Positions 24,186 to 37,380 of a stretch of DNA of 64,000 nt are shown in pieces. A program made the position numbers and the translations under genes. How positions within the stretch are numbered: the first letter of the stretch is position 1; every line of letters begins with the position of its first letter. The stretch is from Apodemus sylvaticus (Eukaryota > Chordata > Mammalia > Rodentia > Muridae), in the NCBI RefSeq assembly GCF_947179515.1, contig NC_067480.1, positions 10,986,201 to 11,050,200 of the forward strand. Direction: 5' to 3'. The notes under the pieces were generated by a model that saw only the letters and a list, made by a program, of their open reading frames with translations, ran no database searches and had not been told where the DNA came from.

Positions 24186-24334
24186 AAGTATATGAGATCT
24201 TTTTTTTTTTTTTTTGGTTTTTCGAGACAGGATTTCTCTGTATAGCCCTGGCTAACCTAGGACTCATTCTGTAGACCAGATTGGCCTCGAACTCAGAAAT
24301 CCACCTGCCTCTGCCTCCCAAGTATATGAGATCT
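24186..24334 (-). mobile_element. 5'-truncated B1 SINE with 15-bp target-site duplication
   Basis: The direct repeat AAGTATATGAGATCT flanks the element at 24186-24200 and 24320-24334. Between them are a T15 tract (the A-tail on the minus strand) and a B1 body (TCGAGACAGG, 'TAGCCCTGGCTAACCTAGGA', 'CCACCTGCCTCTGCCTCCCA'). The B1 5' part with the Pol III A box is missing, so the copy was truncated at insertion and is probably not independently transcribable. Confidence 0.93.
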
Positions 24335-24481
24335 TAAAATTGCAAAAATGGCGAGTCCACCATATCTCAGTAAGGCTGGGGAAACAGAGGGACTATGAGT
24401 TTAAGGGGGACACTTATACTTCATGCCGGTGACTCGCTTTATAAAATTCAACATATCCTTATAAATTACAGATACACATGT

Positions 24482-24590
24482 GGGGATGGTGGTACATGCC
24501 TGCAGATCCAGCACTTGGGAGGCTGAGGCAGGAAGCCGTGAGTTCAAAGTCAGCCTGTGCTAACTAGAGACACCTGGTCTCAAAACAAGC
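24482..24590 (+). mobile_element. B1 SINE
   Basis: GGGGATGGTGGTACATGCCT, then 'CAGCACTTGGGAGGCTGAGG' and 'GAGTTCAAAGTCAGCCTG' give the B1 order from box A to the 3' half. It ends in a short A-rich tail and is moderately diverged. Confidence 0.88.
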
Positions 24591-25463
24591 ACTATAAACA
24601 AAAGTAACAAGTGAGTAACTTCTCAGGAGCAGAGAAACTTACTTTCAAAACATCGTGGAAGAGCTGACTTTTCAAAAGACAGATTTATCAGCATGTGCTG
24701 TGCCTTAAAGCTGTGTGTTTTTGCATCTTCGTTTTGTTTCTTAAGAGTTCTCATTACAGTTTATCCTTCGATTTCTACTATAGGAGAAATTCGAGAAAGT
24801 GGTACTTATAACATGTCTGCCAGGCTCTGCTCACAGAAAGGCGTTTGGATCTCCTTTTAAAAACTGGTCATTTATTTTTAATGTCCTCTCTTCTCAGTCT
24901 GTTATCTGCATTGTTTTCTCTACTTCGGGCTTCATAGATGTAATGAGATATCTCTATCTCAAAGGAGAAATTAATGAATACCGACACCCTCCTGCAGAAT
25001 GCTTGTATTTCCAATGAGATCTCGGGGTTTTCTGAATCTAAGCCCTACTGCTCCTGCGGTAAGTCTCTTGATGTCTGTCTGCTCAAGAACTCTTGCTATT
25101 GTGGCCTTAAAAACTAACTTCCATATTAATTATGCACACATTAACGGCAAGAGCACAGATGGATCATAGCATCCAGCTGAATTTGTCAAGGAACACAGAT
25201 TTAATCTGATGAAGCCCGAGTAACATCACTGCTAAAGGCCAACTTCCTTGGAGAGCTGTTGGTAGTTATTGAAAGCAGATTTTACTTGATATGTTTATAG
25301 TTACTTAGGTGAATAGCCAGTGTGTTCATTATTTGTTCTAAAGTAGCATTCATGCACTTATGAAATTATTTTAGAACTTACTCTTACTTTTAGCTATTCC
25401 CCCTCAGACAAAGAAAAGTACTTCAGAAGAGAAATTGTCAATGGGACATCTCTCTCTCTTTCT

Positions 25464-25519
<56 letters not shown>
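25464..25519. repeat. (TCTA)n microsatellite
   Basis: About 14 pure TCTA units preceded by a short CT-rich stretch. Confidence 0.97.
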
Positions 25520-25865
25520 GGGACACTCAGAAATTTAAGGCTGCTTGGCCAATGGTACCACGCCTCCTGAGGTTATCATTAGGAGCACTGAAACTGAGTG
25601 AGCGACCCTTAAGGTTGCAGCAGAACAGAATTCCCTTAAAAGCACACTGCTTTAATATTTAAAAGTGTATTCTCATGGGACCACCCACCTTATTTAACTT
25701 TGTTCTTGTCATTACATACCAAAGACTTGACATCCTAAGTTGGAAGTTAAGGTTTGTCAAGAAAAACAGCTTGCCGAAAGTTAAAAAAGTTTAACTTTTT
25801 GTATTATTTTTCCTTATAATTTTGGGATATTCTGTTGCTTCCACTCAGTCTTCTCTCTCTTTTTT

Positions 25866-26092
25866 AAAAAAGGATGTATTCATTTATTTTTATCTATGCA
25901 TATGTGTGCCTGTCTGTTTTTGTATGCATGTGTGAGTCACTGCAGGGGCCAGAAGAGGGCGTCAGATCTCACGGAGTTGGAGGAACAGGTGGTTATGAGC
26001 CGGCTGAGGTGGATTCTGGGAAATGAAGTCCGGTCCCTGGAATTGCAGCTATGTCTGGTTGTTAACGCTGTGCGGTCCCTCCCTTCCTTCTA
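25866..26092 (-). mobile_element. B3/B2 SINE with CTCF-like motif
   Basis: On the + strand it reads 'GGGGCCAGAAGAGGGCGTCA', 'GGAGGAACAGGTGGTTATGA', then 'TGAAGTCCGGTCCCTGGAAT' and a decayed 'GTTAACGCTGTGCGGTCCCT', the reverse complement of B3. CCAGAAGAGGGCGT at 25949-25962 fits the CTCF core at about 12 of 14 positions. B2-class SINEs are known carriers of CTCF sites in rodents. Confidence 0.85.
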
Positions 26093-26959
26093 CACGCCCC
26101 ACCCCCACGCTTATTTTTGCTGTGAAACAAATAGTCAAAAAATTTGACTTATGGGCAAACTTTCCTGTGTTTTGGTTAAAAAGGATCAGCCAGAAATGTA
26201 CCCTAGGCGGGCTTGCCCAGTAGTTTCTTTCCATGAGAGTGTGTTGTTATCAAGTTGTGTATAACAATCCAGCCATTGCTTAGGATGTTGAAATGATTGG
26301 GTTGAATTACATTTTAACTGCAGTTTACTAATACAGTAAACCGTGTTGTAAAGATTATAGCCAGCACGGTTCATGACTTTAGAGAACTGTAACGGAATAG
26401 GTGATTCTACTGTGTCCTCTGTTCCTATATTTTGGAGGGAAGGGTGGTTTGAGTTCTTGGTGTTTTCTAAGGCTAAATTGTCACCACATTTTAGATGTTC
26501 AGAATGTGGAGTATGATAACTTGCCTCTCCACGAAATTGTCACAGATAACTTGGGCTGGTTGTGCATCCCTTTGTGCTTATCATTAAACTCTGGACTCTT
26601 ATGCTCCGTCTCTATACACGTCCTATGAAATGAGGTTTGGATACGTGATTAGATTATAAAGTTAACACAGCTCACTTATTGATTTGGGCAGAATCTAACC
26701 ACTGCCATTGGCTAGAGCAGGCAGCCCTGACTTTGTTTTATAGGTATATAATGGAAATCTGTAATGATCTCGTAATTTTTAGTAAGATTTCCTAACTTAC
26801 TATGGTTTGATGCTGTGAGAATTGACCCTGCATTATAATTTTAAAAGCCTTAATTTAGCTGAGGAATTAAACATATTTAGAGTTGAGTAGTTTTGCTTTT
26901 TATATGTAGGGTTTCTTCATATTATCTCAACAACATTGACTCTGTAACTAGAGCCACTT

Positions 26960-27172
26960 TGTCCCCAGAAATAATGACTCTGAGACTTCTTTATGAATAA
27001 GTACTTAGGCCAATAGCTTTGGCTGTGTTCCCTGACTGGTGCATATCTCAATTATCCAGTTTATTCTGTTCTAAGGGTGCTGTGTGGCTGGTTATCTCCA
27101 CCTCAGTTTCATGTGTCTGTCTCCTCCTCAGAGTTTGGGGCGAATCTCCAGTCCCTAACTATTTTCCCAGAA

Positions 27173-27208
<36 letters not shown>

Positions 27209-27320
27209 ATGTCCCACCTTCTAATCTTGCTAATCAGCTCATTGGCTAATCAGTCTTTTATTGACAGGTGATGCTTCCATTCAATTCAAGAGATTGTCTC
27301 CATGTGACTCCACTGTAATA
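26960..27320. mobile_element. candidate rodent mid-repetitive element containing (TC)n
   Basis: The phrases 'CCCCAGAAATAATGACTCTG', 'GTGTGGCTGGTTATCTCCAC', 'CTCCTCCTCAGAGTTTGG' and 'CATTGGCTAATCAGTC' recall a repeated rodent sequence that I cannot name with certainty. A pure (TC)n runs from 27175 to 27206 inside it. Confidence 0.4.
27175..27206. repeat. (TC)n microsatellite
   Basis: About 15 CT units within the candidate mid-repetitive block. Confidence 0.95.
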
Positions 27321-29416
27321 TGATGGCCAACAACTCCCTTTTTATCTGCTTCTTCATCATAAGCCACCTCCAACGGTGGGAAAGGAGTGTCTATGATGTT
27401 CTAGCCACTCTATTAGCATCCCGGTCACTCTTCTCCATCTATGGCTGAGACAGAAGACATTGTCAGGAGTGTTTCGCGTGGCATACCATTTGTTCTTGAG
27501 TCTGGTAATTACAACTTCCCTTTGAGACACACTTGGATTGACAGTGGATAGAAGATCTGGGTAGAAAAATGAGTTAAGGAGGATAGTTAAAGGGTACCCA
27601 CAGTCCTGCATGGACATTCTGAGCAGAAGAGGCAAACATTGGTAAGCTGCAGGTGCTTGTTAGGATCAGAGCTCTGCTCACAGAATTAAGTGGATTTTCA
27701 GTACAGCCCGATTTGGAGTTTTAAGGCTGCAGTAATCACTGTTGGAAGACAACTGCTTTTTTTTTTCTTGTTATAAATTGCTAGTTAGTATTGAAAGTCT
27801 AACCCGTTTTATAGAAAATCCTCCCTCATTTTCTCTGAGAAAGTGGCTTGGACAGTAATCTATTTACTCATCTCTGCACCTCTCTTCCCTTTTGTGAAAA
27901 AATAAAATTTCAAAAACCTCTAGGGACTCCCCACTGTTGAGTTCTGCTTGGGAGGAGAGTTAAAACAGTGGCTTCACACTGAAGTAAATATTGACCAGGG
28001 CTGCGGCTGAGCCTTGTTCAAAGCCTCCTATTGTTCCCCCTTAGTCAGCACTCTAGCCCAGCCTGGAGTGTGCATGTGTGCAGGAGAGAAGAAAGACTGT
28101 GGAGGGAAATGAACAGACCCACAGCTGAACCACAGAGCCGAAAGAGAAGCTGGCTACAAAGCCAGCAGGGGCTTATGCTGGGTTGCAGAGAATTTAGGAG
28201 CCTGAAGTGCAGAAACACTGGCTGTCTTGTCTGACGAGGCGCGTCCAGCAGACACGAAGCTGCTTGTTTGGGTGGGTACAGCTGGTCTCTGAGCGCAGCC
28301 TTCTTGGCGGTGATGCAGCCTTTTCAGGGCAACATTAAATGTAGCTTTGGGGAGAACTCGAAAGAGAAATTGATAAGTCTGGATTCCAGAATAACCGTTC
28401 TCCCTTCCTGGTACATGTACGGAGGCTCTGCTGGCCTTCCTGCCTTCAGCTGTCACATTGGCTTACACACTCTCCTGGGTCTCCTTCAGTACCATGGCAT
28501 CCCTGAGGTATCAGATGGGTGAGTGACAGCCATATGCCATTTGAATGAAAGTTCTGGAGCAGAGTTTTTCTTAGCGTATGAGAAATTTGAACTTTTTCTT
28601 AAGATACCATTTAGATAGAATACAGATACTCTTGTTTAAAGTGAAGAAATGTGAATAAAAGCTAAGTCAATTTTTTTTTAATCTTTTAATTCAAGAATCC
28701 AAACAAACAATTGCCTAACTTATATTCTAGTGAAAACCATCTTGATACTTTTACCATCTGGAAAGTAAACAGGAATCTTAAAAAAAAAAAAAAAAGAGGA
28801 ATCCTCATACACCTTGACTGTAAAGTCATTTTTAATAAATATGCTCTGAAAACCAGTGGCATAACATGAAGTTTTCATCTCTGCTGATATGAACCACACA
28901 GATCTCCGTGATGTTTTGGTGCGAGCACATCCGTGCTGAAGGGCACACTCAGGCAAATACCAGGACGATTAGAATATTCATTAATTGCCAAGACAATCAC
29001 CAAACTGTTCTACTCCACTAGCATGTTAGATACTGTCACGATAAAGCACAGAGCACAGTGCATGCTGGGAGAAAGCACATCTGTCCAGGGGCCACTTGGA
29101 AGCACTTCCTGGAAGGGAGATAATTTAGTCTAGAATCTGAATAAATAAGCATGACTTTAATAGTCAAGACAGAAATAGTAGAAGACTATCCTGGGGACCT
29201 TTAGCTACAGGAGCAAAGACCTGCAGGCTGTGTGGCCTTGTGGATGGAGCTGGAAGGGGAAGGAAAACTTTTTAATGCTGAGAAACTGTCCAGACCTTTG
29301 TGGGAGAGGTGTTGACCATACTATAGAACATTAATGTAAGGCTGTGTTTTTGCTTGGGAAAAAAAAAAAAGAAATAAAAGTGATTTGTTGGGTTTTGTTT
29401 TTTTGGTTTTTGTTTT

Positions 29417-29500
29417 CTAGAGCAGTTTTAGGTTCACAGCACAATTGAAGGCAGATGCAGAAATAGCTCCTATAGCCCATCACCTCCTGAGTCAGCATTT
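29417..29500. mobile_element. ancient L1M-like fragment
   Basis: 'TCTAGAGCAGTTTTAGGTTC' and 'ACAGCACAATTGAAGGCAGA' followed by 'TGCAGAAATAGCTCC' match the order of an old mammalian L1 segment (TTTTAGGTTCACAGCAAAATTGA...CAGAGATTTCCC). It is a short, diverged remnant. Confidence 0.5.
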
Positions 29501-30084
29501 GGAGTGTGAAGCGGGAAGGTTGCTGTGCTTGATTTGTAAGTATAAGCAGGTACTGGGGAGTGTCACAGATCTCCACACTAGCCTTGGCTTAGAGTGATCA
29601 GGAAGGGAATGATAAAACCCTGGACTTTCAGGATTTCCACGGGACTGGTCCGGTTTAATCTATTAGAATACTTCTTTATTTCTGATACGCAGTTAAGCAG
29701 ATGTTTTCACACTAGTTTTGTTTGTTTCTGACGGAACAACAACATAACAAAACCAAATTAAAAACACCTCTTTGTTGCCTAAAGCCATCGCTGAAAATTA
29801 TGTATAGAACAGACCAATCATCACCAAACATATTAGGCTCTATTTCAGGGTTTTTTGGGGGGTGGGCCATCTATGGTCTGTACACCTCTGTTTCCAGACT
29901 TCTGAGATATGAGGAGCTCCTACATCTTCAGATTCCATCCTTAGATCCTCCAAGTTACAGGGCAGCCTCGGTGTTCCCTGTGGGTAACTAGGAGTCACAG
30001 TGTGGAAGAGATTTATTCTTTGTACGCCTGCAAAAGTACTTGAGTTGTCTTAGAGGAACAGAATGGAAAGGCACCCATCTATCG

Positions 30085-30290
30085 ACCCTCACTGTAGACC
30101 ATGCACAGCGCCTGGGGGCCTTACCCTTGTTATTTATTTAGTCCTGACAAGAGCTCTTATGAGAGTGGCATTATACTGATTTTTGCTTTACAGATGAGCA
30201 GACTGGGTTTTGCATATTTTAAACTAGCCCAAGGCCTCTTAGCTGTAAGTGGCCCCTTTAACCACTCAGCTGGGCTATGTAGAGTGACAT
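30085..30290 (-). mobile_element. MIR SINE
   Basis: On the + strand it reads 'TTTACAGATGAGCAGACTGG', then 'CTAGCCCAAGGCCTCTTAGC', 'TGTAAGTGGC' and AACCACTCAGC. That is the reverse complement of MIR (A-T-C-T-G-T-AAA core, GCTGTGTGACC, GTGGTTAAGAG). It is an ancient mammalian element. Confidence 0.7.
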
Positions 30291-30774
30291 ACTTAGTTTA
30301 ATCGAACTTGGTGAAATGCTGAAGCATGACCTTGGGGCAAAATTTCCAAGGACCTACATTGTCAAATGATAGGGAATCTATGCTAATATGAAAGGAGTAT
30401 TAAAGACGCACACTTTAGTCCTGCTTATTGAGTGTTTAATGGGCTGAAGGAGCAAGCCAAAACGGTTGCACCGGTAGGCACATAATTAGTCCAGAGCTTC
30501 ACTATTTGGCAGACTTGGTTATTGGAACCGTAGGCTGTTTTCTATATGTAGAGAGGTTCGTCCTGTCTATTCTGGAAAGGAATCAGCCAACCTCTGGTTC
30601 TCGAATTAATGTTTCAGAAGTTAAGACTCAATGCGGTCAGGAGTTTTTCCCAAACATTAATTTTCAAGTCCTGCACTCAGGGCTGGTCTTGGTTAGCATG
30701 TTCATGTACACAGACTTCAACTTCTAATGTATTTTACTCATTCTACAGTAAACACCTGTCAAAGTAGACATATT

Positions 30775-30865
30775 GGTTTAGGGGAGGAGTTGGAGGGAGA
30801 TTAAAAGGAAGGAGGAAATGATGTAATAATTTCAAAAAATACATATATTTTAAATAAAGAAACTA
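30775..30865 (+). mobile_element. possible L1 3' end fragment
   Basis: 'GGAAGGAGGAAATGATGTAA' and 'TAATTTCAAAAAAT' followed by A-rich sequence resemble the terminal part of a rodent L1 3' UTR. Short and uncertain. Confidence 0.35.
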
Positions 30866-32104
30866 ATAGGGAATAGCCTATATTTGCTTGAATAAACTTT
30901 ATGGCCCAGGCTCTTCCTCCACCCACGTCTTTTTACACTTCCTGCCATTTCTTTCCTTCACTGTCTCTGCCCTGTGGTCTTAAGGCCAGTAAATTATTCC
31001 TGGTTAGTCATGAAGACAAGTCTTCTGATAGGCTGTGAGTGGCTCAGGTTCCCTTTAAGCCTTGAGAATTACATGGCAGAAGAAGAAAGGGTTCGGTACT
31101 TCCTTTATGCGCCCTTACATCCTCTTTGCCAGACAGGCAGATCTGTTAGTCAAATTGAGTGCCAGGAGACCTGGGGGACTTCTTTCCTCCTGTTCTGAGT
31201 TGGGATTGTCTCACTGTCTCCTGTTTGTAATACAATAGTTGTGTGCTCCTTTCTGGGTTATGTGACTCTTGAGGTCAGAGATTGTGGTTTGCATGTGAAA
31301 CCACAGGACCCAGGGCTGGCTGGTTAGGAGTTTATGGTGGGTTCTGGGTATAGGGCTACGCTTCTTCACTGGGTATTTGCTGAGGTCCACGAAAAACTAA
31401 TCTATGTTTCAGTTCTCTGTGTTCAAAAAGAAATAATCATATTTTCATCCAGGGAAATTATTTTCACAATTCAACAATGTATTTCTACATGTAAAGCCTG
31501 TAATTGTCCTTTTATGTAAATATGTAGGTAATAAATGTTAGATATTAGTAAGCATACCTGAATGAATTTCTGTATTTTTTTAATCTTGTTCTGGTACAGA
31601 AAATCCAACAGTATAATATCTAATGTGCCAGTAGAGCCTCCTTTAACTTTGTTGCTACTTTTACTCAGCTCTCAGTTTCCACTTCTGTGTAATGGGGGCA
31701 TATTCAGTGAGAAAGTGAGTGTGTGTGATATTTCCTCAGTGAAATCCTGGGGTCATTACTATTATAATCTAGTCACTTGGAGAATTAGTCTTGGGAGTAT
31801 TAGCATACAAGTTCCACTGCACACATGCCATTCTCATGTCCTTGGCTGCATATGCCTGCATGTGTGGAGAGCTTACCTGAAGGCAAGTGCCAGTCATAAG
31901 GGAATTCTGATTTGGACCCTTCGGAAGATGACGTGGTGTTTTACAAAACTGCTGAAGCCTAGAGCCAGGCTGCTTATTCATTTTACTTTTCTTTTTCACT
32001 TTTTTTTAAAAATTACAAAACACCAACTACATGTTTAACCTTGAGCAAATCACCCAATACCTTGACACGCTCCTTTCTATGTTTGCAACATGACAGAACT
32101 GGTT

Positions 32105-32240
32105 GGTATTTCAGAGGACTCGTGGGATTCAGAAGATCTGGATTGTGTCAGGGCCCTGACACTGTTAATGGCTTGACATTGGGTAAGTCATTTGACCCAG
32201 GTCAAGTTGAGTTTCCTCATCTGTAAAGAGAGATTTTTGT
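32105..32240 (+). mobile_element. MIR SINE
   Basis: 'GGCTTGACATTGGGTAAGTC', then 'ATTTGACCCAGGTCAAG' and 'GAGTTTCCTCATCTGTAAAG' follow the MIR core and 3' half in the + direction. The 5' tRNA-like part is badly decayed. Confidence 0.7.
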
Positions 32241-32670
32241 CCTCTGCCAGGTCACGTTTGACTTGCTGAATCTATTAGCCTTTAAATCGACGTGGCTGCA
32301 AACTCTCACTTTCACACACACCCTGTTTGCCAGTGCAAGGGGATTCATTTATGTGTACCTACCACAAATGTGAACTTTTGAAGTGAACACAACATATTTT
32401 TTCTTTCATTTAAAATACACACTGAATATATTCTCAAAAGTATTTTTTTTCCAGTTTTTTTCACAGGCATAGCTTTTTAAGGATTTGCAAATGGAAAATG
32501 AAGTCAAAATTATAGTTAATGAATAATGACACTAACGTATCACACATCACATGCATTCAACTACAGAAGACTTAAACGGCCTCTCTAGTGTTGATGAGTC
32601 AACTCTGGAAATCCTCCCACATGGGGAGATCTCAACCGAGCTGTGTCTGATTAAACTCCAAATTTAGACC

Positions 32671-32800
32671 AAAAAAAAAAAAAAAAAAAAAAAAAAGCCC
32701 CAAGCCCTTATGTTCTTCAAAGGAATAAAATAAGAACCTAGAATAAAAAAAAAATAATAAAAAAAAAACCCAAAAAACAAACAAACCACCACCACCAACA
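32671..32800. repeat. poly(A) and A-rich low-complexity tract
   Basis: An A26 run at 32671-32696 is followed about 50 bp later by a second A-rich stretch with AAAC and ACC units. No SINE body could be recognised upstream, so the origin is unclear. Confidence 0.9.
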
Positions 32801-34830
32801 TAAAACAAACAGCCTCATACAATGTAGCATGAGCTGAATTCTCGAATTCCTGAACTGGCTTTCCTTTGTTTTCTCCCTTGCCTTTGGGAGGCGAGAAGCC
32901 ATACAGTTAGGAAGACCTCTCAGCAGTTGCCTAACTAGGTAAAACATTGGAAATCAGGCCAAGAGTGCTTAGCGGCAGCCTCTCTCAGAGCTGTATGATC
33001 AACGATGTACCCATACTCTTAAACATGAAAACCTAAGTAGAGAAGACATTCTAAACCTTAAGTCTCACGATGCCAGTTCACTATAGAAGAATGGCTTCAG
33101 TCATAAAGTCTGTTACAATGTAAATAAGTTGCTAAGTGCATCACCCCCTGAGAAGTGTAGAGGTAGATACATAAGTAGCAATGACTAATTACTATCTATC
33201 TACTTTACCAGGTCCGTGCTCTGTCTTGCATTGGATTGTCTTGTTTACCAATCCATTTACCTGGAGACTCCTGGGCCACTTTAGGGTCTATTTTCTCTCC
33301 AGTTTCTAGTCAAATTACTCCTATTTCCTCTTGTGGGTAGACTGAACTGGATTCTCACCATTTCCTGTGCCTGTGTGGTTTTGGTCACAGGAACGTGTGT
33401 TCTCTTAGAGGTAAGGTTCTGTTCTCATGCAAGTAGATCAATTTGTGTGTTAGCAACCATTACCAACAGTAAAACGTGTGCTTGCCAGTGTTTCTACAAT
33501 TTGTTGTCTGTGAGCTTGTTTTCTGGCTAGTCTAGTAAAAAGAGTGAACGGTGTTGCATAAGAATCTAAGCTGAGTTTATACAGAATTGTTTTTCCCATA
33601 AACCATAATTCTGTAATGTTGATTATTTTGGTTATCAGAGTGGGTACTAATATAGATTTTCACTGATATTTATTCTCAGTTACCAGATGATTATTTTCAC
33701 TAAGGACATTTTAAAAATGAAAACTTCTAATAACAGTGCTAATATATTGGGAGTATGATTTTTAAGATATTTCTTTTATGAATATTTAATTACTCTTGAT
33801 CTGTTATAGACCATTTTATCCATGATATATTTAGGATGATGCTGACAAAATAATACACTCCCTCCAACACCCCCCCAAAAAAATCTGTGCGTCTGTTTTC
33901 TAAGTCTTCAGAATCATATAAGAGAAATGTGTTCATAATAGGCAAAATGTAAAAGAAATTATTTTGTTTGAAGATATGTAAACATACTTTGTCTTACATT
34001 CCATCACTTATTCTAGGCATAAAGAAAAATATAATAAAGGTACTATATTTGAAAAACAGGCAAATAATTTGTATTAAGGGAGTCTTATGGGACATCACAA
34101 CTGTCTTTCCTATTTTATTTAAATAATATTATTAGTTGCTTAAAATGTGCAATTCATTTGAAAGACCCGATTCCAGCAGAGTTTCTAGAATACTATTTCT
34201 AGAGGTCCTGGGAGACCTGGCTCCTGACAGGTCATGCCTACCTAATGATTAAGGAATTTTCAGTAGTTTTTATTTTTCTCATTGTTTTGGAAATGAAAGA
34301 AGCACCTTTTAAAGAGTCACTATTCCTGAAGGTACCAGCACCCAGGTGGCAGTGTCCCCCAACCTGTAAGTTCCAGTTTTGGAAGCCTTTTAACATTCTG
34401 TCTGCAACTTACTCTTAGAATACATGTACAGTATGACTCAATGTGCACACTGCCTCCTGTCCTTGTCCAACAGGGAGGGCCATGAACTCAAGCAGATTAG
34501 CACAGTAAGAGCTAGCAATGAGTTACTGAAATCTGTGTTCTCCCCCTTTCCCCTCACCTCAGGAAAGTTGTCAGGAGAGTGTGCCTCTATTTCCCCTGTG
34601 CTCATGGTCAAGATTCCTCCTTCACGTGTTTATTACAGGGCACTCTGTAGCATTTTCAGATTATAAGAATGATCATTTTCTACACAAATTGTATGCTTTA
34701 GAATTCATTTCAATTTTTTAAAATATACATTAAAGATATACATAACAGGTTTTGGTCCATCTGCTTGGGAAGATAATTGTTACAGGCAAGCAAATTAGCA
34801 CCCCCAAACTCATTTCAGAACACAATAAAG

Positions 34831-35015
34831 TTTTCTTCCTTCTTTCCTTCTTTCCTTCCTTCCTTCTTCCTTTCTTCCTTCCTTTTTTTGAGATAGGGTT
34901 TCTCTGTGGCTGCCTGGCTTTTGTGGAATTCACTTTAGACCATGCTGGGCTCAGAGACCCACCTGCCTCTGCTTCCAAATGCTGGGCTTAAAGGTGTGCA
35001 CCACCATACCCAGCA
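34831..35015 (-). mobile_element. B1 SINE with expanded (TTCC/TTTC) tail
   Basis: The + strand has a 55-bp TTCC/TTTC tract, then 'TTTGAGATAGGGTTTCTCTG', 'CCACCTGCCTCTGCTTCCAA', 'ATGCTGGGCTTAAAGGTGTG' and CACCACCATACCCAGC. This is B1 in reverse, reaching its 5' end. The pyrimidine tract is the expanded A-rich tail on the other strand. Confidence 0.9.
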
Positions 35016-37380
35016 GTAAAATATTCTCAACCGTCGTCCTCACGATGTCCGTTAGATCTTCTGGTTTATTTCATCTTATATCACTACATCTTGTATCCGG
35101 TGTTATGTTAATGTCATGATGCCATTAAATCACATGTTAATGTCAGATGCCAAGTCCCAGGATTTGTTTAGATTCTATTTACTCCTCTCCTAGAAAAGGA
35201 GCTATACTCTAATGACCCCAGTCTTATAATTCGCTAATTAAGAAGACAGAGCTAACTGGGGTCTGTCATCTCGGGATTGTAGATAGACCTGTTTCCTTTG
35301 TTTCCTTTAGTTGCTTTCTTTGGTCAATATTCGAGAAGATGGATTGATAGTAGCAAAGTGGGTCATGCAAGAACTGCGTGGTCAGTGTACTGAGTTTCCA
35401 GATAGTACTGGATCCTCCATATTTATCTAGAGAAAACAGGAATGGCTAATTCTATTGGTCAGGGTTTAGAATGAGCTTCTGTGGTGGATGCGGTTTTTGT
35501 TTTAGAAAGTCTGGATTGTCTCTACAGAATGCCTTAGGCTGAAACGGGTGGGTGAGCTTCTTTAATGGCTTGACGTGTAGACATACCAACAGGATTTAGA
35601 ATTCTACCTGCCAAATTCTTTGAAGTCTGATCAGGCAAAGATATTTACTTGGTGTGGTATCTAAGGAAAAATTTGGTGATGGAATCCAATTTCCTATAAA
35701 ACCCGATTGAATACAGTACAGACAGATTGGTTAAAATAGCTGGAAAAGCACTCTTGTATCCAAATAAAGATGGGATAGACAGACATTTGGGAGGGTTATT
35801 AACATATCCACAGTGAGTGCCACTTAGGGGACTGTTAAGCACATCATGAAGTACAAATTTAATTCGGTCATCTGGGAAAGAAGACTTTGGATAAAATTCA
35901 CATGAGCTATTTGTTGTTATGCAGGTTCAGCAGTGGCTGAGAGGATGTTCCCCACCCACAGCAGATATGTCTGCCTTTAGCTCCTTGTTCTAAGTTTTTC
36001 ATATAATAGATATTATATACATTTTTTTCTTAAATAAACTCAGCTTATGCCTGAATACCTGAAAACACTTGTTCATCACTGCTTTACAGAACTGACACCC
36101 CCTCCCCTTCTTCAGAAGAAGACCACAATCATTTAAAGTTTGTGGAGGATACGATTAATTCTTGCCTGGGCATGTGCTGTGTGCTGGATACTTACTAGAC
36201 AATGTTTCTGGATGGCAGGATAAATAGTTACTCATGAAAAGAAGAAGGGTAATGTTGTGTTCATGTGGAGACTTCTTAGAATAAGATTGCCTTTTCTCTA
36301 CTGAATCTTCCATCCCTGCAGCCTCTGTATTAGTTGGAGTAATCTAAGCCAAGAACTCTCGAGAGGAAGTAAAATGTTCCCACTGTGTTGCCTCTAAATG
36401 TTTTTCTTTCTCCTGTCTAAGTTTTAAATGGGCACTTCTTCCCCCCTTCCCCCCAAGGTTACTCGAAGAGAGCAGCAAGGCTGTGTTTGGGGCATCTGAG
36501 CAAGGTGACTGTCTCTAATGGAGGATGACAACGATGGGTTTAAGAAGTGACCCCCCTATTGTCTCCAGGACAAAACCCTTCCGCTTGCATCTTTCAGCCT
36601 CTATCACTGCTTCTAAAGGATCCTTGAGCAAACTGCTGCATTTTTATTAATCAGCTTAACTTAATGGGATGAAAAGACCTTTGAAAAGAGAGCAGAAGGG
36701 GAAGCCAGGCTGAAAGTTGCTCTAATTCTTTTCCACAAGAACCACGGGTTTTGTTTTGTTTTGTTTTTCTTCTCTCTTTCCTGCCCTGATTTTCTAGGGA
36801 AGATATTTGGCGATTTCCAGGTGCCTCCTCTGGGTAGTCTTTCTGGTTTTTACACACTTACAGACTCCCTCTAGCCTTGTGCTGCCTGAAGCTATAAAGA
36901 AGAATATTAATAGGAATGGAAGGGAGAAGCAGTTTTTGAAAGGAGGCGGGAAAGCTGAAGCCCATAAAGCACAACTCTGTCCGTCGTCATGGGGGCTGTG
37001 TTTGGATAATTCACCCTCGTCCAAATTCTCCCCTTCCCCATCCTTCCTGTCCCGGTGCACCTCCCCTCCCCCACCCCCAGCTTCTTCATAAACGGTAGCA
37101 GCTGGAGAGCTTTCAGTGGTATTCAGGGATTACTTCCCTTTGGGGTTTTAATAAGCCCTGATGCCTGCATCACTGCAAAGGCACTTCTGGGGACAATGGC
37201 ACTGGGGGGCAGGGTGTGTGTGTGGGATCATGGGCCCATTGAGGGTCCAGATGATAGGCTGAGACAGCACCCTGGGAAGTATTCTGGAAGGCAGACCGCT
37301 GAAGAAGGAGCCGCAGGCTCCAGAGAGATGTCAGCTTAGAGGTGAATTCCTGTTCAGTCTGGAGAGAGTCCTTCCTGCTG

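Noticed and set aside
31562..32038. 158-codon + strand ORF, the longest in the AT-rich intron outside simple repeats
   Set aside because: Hydrophobic, unstructured composition with no family resemblance. Part of it reads like an old MIR-type fragment (CTCAGTTTCCACTTCTGTGT near 31671). Probably chance.
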